Of a stretch of DNA of 11,797 nt, positions 7,487 to 11,797 are shown one piece after another. The notes beneath the pieces were generated by a model. That model did no database searches. It had not been told where the DNA came from and saw nothing but the letters and a program-made list of their open reading frames with translations. Numbering within the stretch: position 1 is the stretch's first letter; every line of letters begins with the position of its first letter. A program made the translations under genes and the position numbers. This DNA is from Candidatus Bathyarchaeota archaeon (GTDB lineage Archaea; Thermoproteota; Bathyarchaeia; TCS64), in the NCBI GenBank assembly GCA_002726865.1, contig PBSW01000034.1, positions 1 to 11,797 of the forward strand, written 5' to 3'.

Positions 7487-8473
7487 TTGAAAACTGAAGT
7501 AACATTCGGAGGAGTAACCGTTCAACCAGGGGAGATCGGTTTTGGTTCTCTTATCAACGTTGAGCTTAAAGACGGCACGGTCGTAAAACTCCCGATAATC
7601 GTGATGAACGGCGCCTATGACGGACCCAAGTTCGTTGTTTCGGGCGCTGTACACGGCTCCGAGCTAATTGGAGCCGAGGTAATCAGGCGCGTATTAAGGG
7701 AGAAGGTTGACCCAAAAAAACTTAAAGGTCTCGTGGTAGGCATCCCCATTAGTAATCCCCTAGGATTTCAGGCGGGTAATCGATCCGCTCCTCAGGATGG
7801 AATTTTCCCCAATATAAGCAGCCCTGGAGACTCGGGAGGCTCGATCACACAGAGGATAGGTTCGGCCATTTGGGATCAAGTTACATCCAAGATGGATCTT
7901 AGGATAGACATCCATGGCAACATGCGACCTTGCACCGCTTTCTGCCTCTGCAGCCTCCATGACCCCAAAACTAGAGAGATGAATGAGAAGATGGGGAAGG
8001 CTACTGGCTTGACAGTAGTTTATTCACCCCCTACTGGCACATTGGAGGGCATGGGTGGAGCCAGAGCAGTAGGCTATAAGGCGGTTTATTCGGTTTCCCT
8101 CGAGCTCATAGCTGCAAGCAAAGTGACTGAGATATCAGGAGATCTGGGCTCAAGGGCCATCATAAACGTGATGAAGCTATGGGACATGATCGAGGGAGAG
8201 ATCGAAAAGCAGCCTGAGGAATACGTCTGGGGACCTGGATGGGTCAAAAACGCCGGCAGGCTTAAGGTGAACCGGGGAGGAATCCTCCACTTCAAAAAGG
8301 ACCCTGGAGAGTTTATTAAAAGCGGGGAGACCGTGGCAAAAATATATAACCCTTATGGAGATGTTGTGGAGGAAATAACCTTCCCTCATGATGGCTACAT
8401 AAGGGCCTGGGCAGCCGCCCACCAAGCGGTAAACACCGGGAGCAGTATTGCCTATATAACCCACGATGAATAA
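7487..8473 (+). CDS. Zinc deacylase of the AstE/aspartoacylase (DoeB-like) family
   Basis: Predicted cytoplasmic zinc hydrolase removing an acyl group from an N-acylated amino acid or related amide. Zinc ligands are canonical: H56 and E59 in AVHGSE, and H143 in RIDIHGN. N98-R99 fits the family's substrate-carboxylate arginine motif, and E206 in SLELI fits the catalytic glutamate. The C-terminal region (about 255-325) is the small beta-barrel with GETVAKIYNPYGDVVEEI and HDGYI. The 328-residue length is normal. The start is TTG: GGTG at 7476-7479 gives good spacing; a second in-frame TTG at 7475 lies too early for that site. The exact substrate is unknown; N-acetyl-diaminobutyrate, acetyl-lysine-like or succinyl amino acids are all possible. 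The family assignment is firm. Confidence 0.9.
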   Translation: MKTEVTFGGVTVQPGEIGFGSLINVELKDGTVVKLPIIVMNGAYDGPKFVVSGAVHGSELIGAEVIRRVLREKVDPKKLKGLVVGIPISNPLGFQAGNRSAPQDGIFPNISSPGDSGGSITQRIGSAIWDQVTSKMDLRIDIHGNMRPCTAFCLCSLHDPKTREMNEKMGKATGLTVVYSPPTGTLEGMGGARAVGYKAVYSVSLELIAASKVTEISGDLGSRAIINVMKLWDMIEGEIEKQPEEYVWGPGWVKNAGRLKVNRGGILHFKKDPGEFIKSGETVAKIYNPYGDVVEEITFPHDGYIRAWAAAHQAVNTGSSIAYITHDE

Positions 8474-8484
8474 TTGCTTTCATC

Positions 8485-8491
8485 TTTTTTT
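8485..8491 (+). terminator. T-run terminator after the canonical deacylase
   Basis: Seven T lie 12 nt after the stop, in the 93-bp gap before the convergent dehydrogenase gene. I see no equally good T-run on the minus strand for the convergent gene. Confidence 0.5.
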
Positions 8492-8566
8492 AATTCATCT
8501 GGTAAATCTACCTTTTTACGCCATTAACATGAAGTTAATTATGGTCGTCACACGCATTAGTATTTT

Positions 8567-9703
8567 TTATATTTTTGTCTCTTCTATCGTAATGCCTCTT
8601 TTTCCCAACGCGGTCATAAGGCCCTGAATTAACTCGTGGTCCATGCCAAGCCTCTCAGGAGGGATGACCCCAGGGCCTTTAATCATGCCCTTCGACACCA
8701 TGCCTGCAACTATGGATGCCGTGTATGCCGTAGTCCTTGCCATCGCGGTGACCTGAGTTTTTTGGTTGAAGCGGTCCAGGAGGGTGTACCTGTACCCTCT
8801 CGCATCCCCCGATGATTCCCCCTTGACCTCAATGAGCATCGCTACTAAGTCCCTTATCTCGGGGTTCCAGAGAGTCCTTTCTAGTATTCTCGCAGTGACG
8901 AGGCGGGGCTGCACCTCGATTCCTGAGACCGGTACAGGCTTGTCATCAAAAAAACCAAGATCTCTTAGGAGTTTTACCTTCTCAACGTGGCCAGGGTATC
9001 TCAGGGTCTTTTCCCACATCTCATCAACCCCGGGGATGGAGTCGACGATGGTTCTAAGGCCGTCTGTATAGAACGCCTCAAGGATCCCGACACCGGGAAA
9101 CTCGATCTTCTCGAGGCCACTCAAGGCGGGGACCCTGACATGTTTGCCGCCTTCTATGATGCCTACGTCCCTCACGTATTCGTCAATGAGCCCCTCTGCG
9201 GACCACGTGAGGGTATAGCCAAGGGGTGGGATCGGGATCTCAGGGATGCCCCCGACCATTATGTGAACCTCCCGCACCTTCTCGAGCCTCAAGACTGCAT
9301 ATCCTGTAAGGATATTGGAGAGTCCGGGGGCGATCCCACAGTCGGGGATTATTGTCACCCCAGCATCTTTAGCGGCTCCGTCTAAGTCTACAGGATTCTC
9401 GGCGGTAAACGAGACATCAACAATATCGATTCCGGCATCGATCGCGGCTTCGAGGGCCTTATAGCCAAAGTCTCCTGGTAGGGCACCTAGAATCAGGTCG
9501 AATTTCTTCATTTTGGAAACCATAGCCTCGTGGTCAGTAGTGTCAATGGTGATCCAGTTGCAGCCCGGGATCGCAAGCGTAGCCTGTTTTGCCCTCTCCT
9601 TGTTGATGTCGCTGAAGGTGACTTCAGTGCCGGGGTTTGACTCGAAGAAGTCTTTTCCAATAATAGACCCAATCTTTCCTGAGCCCAGAACTATAACGTT
9701 CAT
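8567..9703 (-). CDS. Saccharopine dehydrogenase-fold oxidoreductase, most like lysine 6-dehydrogenase
   Basis: NAD(P)-dependent enzyme of the saccharopine dehydrogenase/LysDH group, which oxidises an amino group of lysine-like substrates or adducts. The N-terminal Rossmann fold has GSGKIG at residues 7-12, and an acidic residue ending the second strand (D32 in FSDIN) favours NAD over NADP. The later blocks DCGIAPGLSN, GLIDEY, ALSGLE, EAFYTDGLRT and LRYPGHVEK match, from memory, the pattern of bacterial lysine 6-dehydrogenases, and the 378-residue length agrees. ATG start; no strong ribosome-binding site is visible. A TATA-like box may lie near 9762-9773. In this neighbourhood it could oxidise the terminal amine of a deacylated diamino acid. 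Saccharopine, carboxynorspermidine or another substrate cannot be excluded. Confidence 0.85.
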   Translation of the reverse strand: MNVIVLGSGKIGSIIGKDFFESNPGTEVTFSDINKERAKQATLAIPGCNWITIDTTDHEAMVSKMKKFDLILGALPGDFGYKALEAAIDAGIDIVDVSFTAENPVDLDGAAKDAGVTIIPDCGIAPGLSNILTGYAVLRLEKVREVHIMVGGIPEIPIPPLGYTLTWSAEGLIDEYVRDVGIIEGGKHVRVPALSGLEKIEFPGVGILEAFYTDGLRTIVDSIPGVDEMWEKTLRYPGHVEKVKLLRDLGFFDDKPVPVSGIEVQPRLVTARILERTLWNPEIRDLVAMLIEVKGESSGDARGYRYTLLDRFNQKTQVTAMARTTAYTASIVAGMVSKGMIKGPGVIPPERLGMDHELIQGLMTALGKRGITIEETKI

Positions 9704-9805
9704 AACGTGTAGTCTCTTGTGGAAATGGTGCTAGAACCCTTTTCATGGTTTCCATCTGAGAGGAGCATAAAACATGATCTTAGCTTACTGAGAGACCTAG
9801 ATCGG

Positions 9806-9817
9806 ATCGAGCTCGAT
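9806..9817. repeat. Perfect 12-bp palindrome
   Basis: ATCGAGCTCGAT reads the same on both strands. It lies about 110 bp upstream of the dehydrogenase start and may be a protein-binding site, though it also falls within the possible decayed gene. Confidence 0.6.
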
Positions 9818-9895
9818 GATACTGGATACTTTTTGAAGGTGAGTCTGAAAGTGTTTAGCAAAGGCTATTACTAACTGGCTTTGAAGCATTCTACG

Positions 9896-9911
9896 AAGTT
9901 GCTAGCAACTT
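9896..9911. repeat. Perfect 16-bp palindrome
   Basis: AAGTTGCTAGCAACTT is an uninterrupted self-complementary 16-mer about 195 bp upstream of the dehydrogenase start. This form suits a dimeric regulator with adjacent half-sites of 8 bp. The function is unknown. Confidence 0.7.
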
Positions 9912-9994
9912 GGACCGAAAGATCTAACAACCGGCATCCTTGGCTTGACCTTTTGATTTTTGAAAATATTAAAGCGGAGTTTCTTTAGCATTCT

Positions 9995-10303
9995 GACTAG
10001 ATATGTCTATTCTAGCACCTGAAATCGGGGTATTATCTAGATATCTATGATAGGCGGTTATAATACCAGAAGATGAAGGAAGAGACAAGAAAATCAGAGA
10101 ATCGTAGATATTCTCTTCTATGGCATACAAATGATTTGAATGAATCCAAATAAAATCCGAAAACCATCTCCGCGCGCACCCGTTTGCCTCTTCGTCTGTT
10201 GTGGCTGTAGAATCTAAAGCTCTCGAGAAAATTATGGATCTGAGAGATCTGCTGATTGGAAAACTGAGCAGACTGCTCAGATTTCCCCTGCGATCCATTT
10301 TTT
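9995..10303 (+). ncRNA. Candidate structured RNA (speculative)
   Basis: A TATA-like GAAAATATTAAAG (about 9962-9973) could start a transcript near 9995. It would contain an 8-bp perfect stem (10029-10036 with 10060-10067), a 7-bp stem with a 7-nt loop (10096-10102 with 10110-10116) and a 12-bp stem with one A-A mismatch and a 3-nt loop (10258-10270 with 10274-10286), then end at T6 (10298-10303). No known RNA family is recognised. The stems could equally be operators or a decayed mobile element. Confidence 0.2.
10258..10286. repeat. Strong hairpin, 12 bp with one mismatch and a 3-nt loop
   Basis: CTGAGCA (10264-10270) pairs with TGCTCAG (10274-10280) across GAC. After an A-A mismatch, GGAAA (10258-10262) pairs with TTTCC (10282-10286). 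It is the longest stem seen in the window. Confidence 0.7.
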
Positions 10304-10306
10304 CTC

Positions 10307-10387
10307 AAAAAAAAGAAAAGCTGCATTAATTTCCAAACACTTCTAATCCCGTAGATAAATAAGGGGAAAAAATCATCGAAGATTTTT
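10307..10387 (-). terminator. Terminator region of the ureohydrolase-like gene
   Basis: Read on the minus strand, AAAAATC (10381-10387) and GATTTTT (10368-10374) form a 7-bp stem about 36 nt after the stop, continuing into a T-rich arm. A second T8 run follows, from A8 at 10307-10314. Either could end transcription of the gene at 10423-11472. Confidence 0.45.
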
Positions 10388-10422
10388 GTGATTAGCTTTA
10401 AAGTTGCTCTTAGTGCGCGCAA

Positions 10423-11472
10423 TTACTTAATCTTCGAGTGTATCTTCCCCGCTAACATATACATAATCACGTACACGATAAGCCTATAGATCACCGCGGA
10501 TCCAGGAGGGATGCAGATAAAGGAAAGTGCAGTGAACCCTCTTAACCCTACCTCATAGCTTAGCCGGAGCAGCTCATAGTCAGTCATTCCCATGGGTTCA
10601 GCCAGGGTCCCTAGGAGATCTCCTGGAGCTGGCCCGGCCCCTCCGATAACGTCGATATCATAGTGAACGTAAATGGCCTCAGTCTCATCATATGCTTTGG
10701 AGAGCTCCTCGCAGAGCCACTCTATACCGTTCTTCCTGACTTCCCACATGGGATAAAAATTCGCTCCAGCGTCCAAGAACGTCTTGATGTTTTTTTGTCT
10801 TCCCCCACTCATGGCTCTTTCCCCGATCTCCACTAGATTCCTTGGGATAATGTTCTCATGGAACTCGTACATCTTCGCCTTCCAGCTCCCAGAGCCTGCG
10901 ATCCTAGGGTCACCCGTGAGGGCGTCCAGAGGCTCGTTGTCCCAATGGACATCGGTGCTGATCACCCCCACGTTCCCTTTAGTCCTCTCCGCGATGGGTT
11001 TAGCTATGGCGTAGGATCCGCACGGTGAGTTCTGCCCCAATACTATGGGGGTTGCCCCCGCGTCTAGGGCCAAGTTCACAATGTCTTCTACGGCCTTTTG
11101 GGCTGCTAGCACATTATCCGCTGTAGGATTGTCCTTCACCTCGGGGGGAATATCCGCATCCCCCATGTCCACCACCCTAAGAAGCTCCAAGACATCCATA
11201 TCGAACTCCTGCATGTACCCCGAATAGTACTTTACTGATTGCTGTCTCACCCTTTTTGGCGACGCAATCCACTCATCTTTGCTTACACCGCTGTATGGGC
11301 CCCAGCTAGCCACGTATGGCGCCCCAATAATTGCGACGTCCGCCCCCGTCAAGTCTCCGGGCCCCCGAGCATGGGGTACCCCCATGAAGGTCGGCATATC
11401 GGGCTCGATCATAGGGACGTTCCGTCCCTTAAGGAGGGAGTCCTTGATATCAATCCACGAAGGATAGCTCAT
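10423..11472 (-). CDS. Divergent ureohydrolase (arginase/agmatinase-fold) protein lacking several catalytic residues
   Basis: Belongs to the ureohydrolase superfamily, whose members split guanidino or formimino groups with two Mn ions. Numbered from ATG 11472 (349 residues): DVHWD at 174-178 matches the DAHxD metal motif, and YDIDV with D272 and D274 matches the second metal motif, followed by PAPGDLLGTLAEPMG. However, GGDHS is replaced by GQNSP (146-150), so the first metal histidine is missing. The SG-HG catalytic histidine block reads GSGSWK, and the VEVNP glutamate that holds guanidinium reads as ALSFICIPP. It is therefore unlikely to act as a normal arginase or agmatinase; a different substrate or a single-metal site is possible. 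ATG 11472 has GGTTGATT just upstream; a TTG at 11481 is the alternative start. The fold call is firm, the function is not. Confidence 0.75.
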   Translation of the reverse strand: MSYPSWIDIKDSLLKGRNVPMIEPDMPTFMGVPHARGPGDLTGADVAIIGAPYVASWGPYSGVSKDEWIASPKRVRQQSVKYYSGYMQEFDMDVLELLRVVDMGDADIPPEVKDNPTADNVLAAQKAVEDIVNLALDAGATPIVLGQNSPCGSYAIAKPIAERTKGNVGVISTDVHWDNEPLDALTGDPRIAGSGSWKAKMYEFHENIIPRNLVEIGERAMSGGRQKNIKTFLDAGANFYPMWEVRKNGIEWLCEELSKAYDETEAIYVHYDIDVIGGAGPAPGDLLGTLAEPMGMTDYELLRLSYEVGLRGFTALSFICIPPGSAVIYRLIVYVIMYMLAGKIHSKIK

Positions 11473-11502
11473 TGCAATCAACCAAGAAGAAGTATGCTAG
11501 AG

Positions 11503-11519
11503 GATAAATAATGTTTATC
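11503..11519. promoter_or_regulatory. 17-bp inverted repeat covering the TATA region of the ureohydrolase-like gene
   Basis: GATAAA (11503-11508), five bases, then TTTATC (11514-11519) make a perfect 6-bp-arm inverted repeat about 40 nt before the ATG on the minus strand. The AT-rich sequence also serves as the best TATA-like box there, so a repressor bound here would block transcription. Confidence 0.4.
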
Positions 11520-11582
11520 GGAAAAAAACTAAAGTTAATTGTTCCAAGTGCTGAGTGCCGTAAGTGATCGTATCAATAAGTA

Positions 11583-11651
11583 TACCTTGTTTGTCTCAAG
11601 GTAATCTGAATTGATGTTCCAACCCAGCTCTGACCGATTTGAGATACAAAC
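11583..11651. repeat. Nested, competing inverted repeats in the divergent intergenic region
   Basis: TACCTTG (11583-11589) and CAAGGTA (11597-11603) form a 7-bp stem with a 7-nt loop. GTTTGTCTCAA (11589-11599) can instead pair with TTGAGATACAAAC (11639-11651) with a 2-nt bulge. The two structures share bases and cannot form together. They lie about 95-160 nt before the next plus-strand gene. Confidence 0.45.
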
Positions 11652-11744
11652 ATCGCGCGCGAACCAGGAAAAGGATAATAAACTATTGGGGTGTAGTAAT
11701 CCGTACCTAATGTAAAAATATTCTTAAATTGAAAGGTGAAACAA

Positions 11745-11797
11745 ATGGATAAAATATCTGAAACCTTGGAGCAGCTTAAGGGTGAACATGTTGAACG
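11745..11797 (+). CDS. Start of an unidentified gene, cut by the window end
   Basis: ATG at 11745 preceded by GGTGA at 11735-11739 (5 nt spacing) opens a frame beginning MDKISETLEQLKGEHVE, still open at the window end. The charged, helix-prone beginning says nothing about family. The ribosome-binding site and the AT-rich upstream region (a TATA-like stretch around 11712-11722) make a true start likely. Confidence 0.65.
   Translation, partial: MDKISETLEQLKGEHVE

Larger units (their letters stand above)
9725..9927 (+). pseudogene. Possible decayed small gene, perhaps winged-helix-like (speculative)
   Basis: An ATG at 9725 opens a 49-codon frame ending at TAA 9872. It includes SIKHDLSLLRDLDRIELDD and TGYFLKV, a pattern reminiscent of the recognition helix and wing of small DNA-binding proteins. 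Just before that stop a -1 shift leads into another frame reading LTGFEAFYEVASNLDRKI up to TAA at 9925. The two pieces look more protein-like than random, but there is no ribosome-binding site, the region overlaps two palindromes, and it runs over the promoter area of the opposite gene. I do not recognise a family with any certainty. Confidence 0.2.
9704..10422. other. Gene-poor, palindrome-rich interval
   Basis: About 720 bp between the dehydrogenase start and the ureohydrolase stop with no convincing gene. It holds a perfect 12-bp palindrome (9806-9817), a perfect 16-bp palindrome (9896-9911), stem-loops at 10029-10067, 10096-10116 and 10258-10286, a near-perfect 11-bp palindrome (10128-10138) and terminator-like elements near 10307-10387. 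Longer minus-strand frames here (9969-10298 and 10045-10422) have no family features. A 42-codon plus-strand frame from GTG 10201 (VAVESKALEKIMDLRDLL at its beginning) is conceivable but lacks a ribosome-binding site. Confidence 0.6.

Noticed and set aside
9969..10298. Minus-strand frame of 109 codons in the same interval
   Set aside because: It overlaps the previous frame in another register, and has no ribosome-binding site or family-like pattern.
10201..10329. Plus-strand GTG frame of 42 codons with a helix-like product
   Set aside because: No ribosome-binding site and no promoter at the right distance; the coding look is not enough at this length, so it is only mentioned in the interval description.
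10045..10422. Minus-strand frame of 125 codons directly after the ureohydrolase stop
   Set aside because: It starts with TTG abutting the previous stop, has a low-complexity Phe/Ser-rich product with no motif, and runs through several hairpins and T-runs; it is most likely non-coding.
10172..11660. Three GCGCGC sites (10172, 10415, 11655), all in non-coding DNA
   Set aside because: Only three copies, close to what base composition would give; no common flanks, so probably coincidence.
1..11797. Search for CRISPR, toxin-antitoxin, restriction, phage, transposase or secondary-metabolite genes
   Set aside because: No repeat-spacer pattern and no gene with such motifs is visible; the content is transport and metabolism.

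Overview
The window looks like chromosomal DNA of an uncultivated archaeon. Several genes have AT-rich TATA-like boxes about 25 nt before a plausible transcript start, genes are followed by short T-runs, Shine-Dalgarno sites of the GGTGA/GGAGG type are mixed with apparently leaderless starts, and TTG starts occur. I cannot name the phylum from sequence alone; a Bathyarchaeia- or Asgard-like lineage is a guess. There are no rRNA or tRNA genes, no CRISPR array, no insertion sequence and no phage or defence genes.

Layout. Positions 1-3762 (+) hold an Opp/Dpp-type peptide importer: the 3' part of a first ATPase, a second ATPase, and two permeases; the substrate-binding protein is not in the window. 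Positions 3823-4882 (+) hold two tandem nitroreductase paralogues. A convergent T-run zone separates them from a class I/II aminotransferase (4939-6156, -) and a divergent aspartoacylase/succinylglutamate-desuccinylase-like protein (6263-7321, -). A second, canonical member of that deacylase family lies head to head with it (7487-8473, +). Then come a saccharopine-dehydrogenase-fold enzyme most like lysine 6-dehydrogenase (8567-9703, -), a 720-bp palindrome-rich gene-poor stretch (9704-10422), a divergent ureohydrolase-fold protein (10423-11472, -), a 270-bp divergent intergenic region, and the first 17 codons of another + gene.

Reading as a whole: the genes fit scavenging of peptides or acylated amino compounds. 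Import would be by the ABC system, removal of an acyl or amide group by the deacylase pair, oxidation of a terminal amine by the lysine-dehydrogenase-like enzyme, transamination by the aminotransferase, and possibly C-N hydrolysis by the ureohydrolase homologue. The pathway is inference. What the sequence shows directly is that two of the hydrolases (6263-7321 and 10423-11472) have lost canonical metal or substrate residues, so their annotation by family name would probably mislead.

The most unexplained DNA is 9704-10422. It carries a perfect 16-bp palindrome, a 12-bp palindrome and several perfect stem-loops, with a possible decayed small gene and a possible structured RNA.
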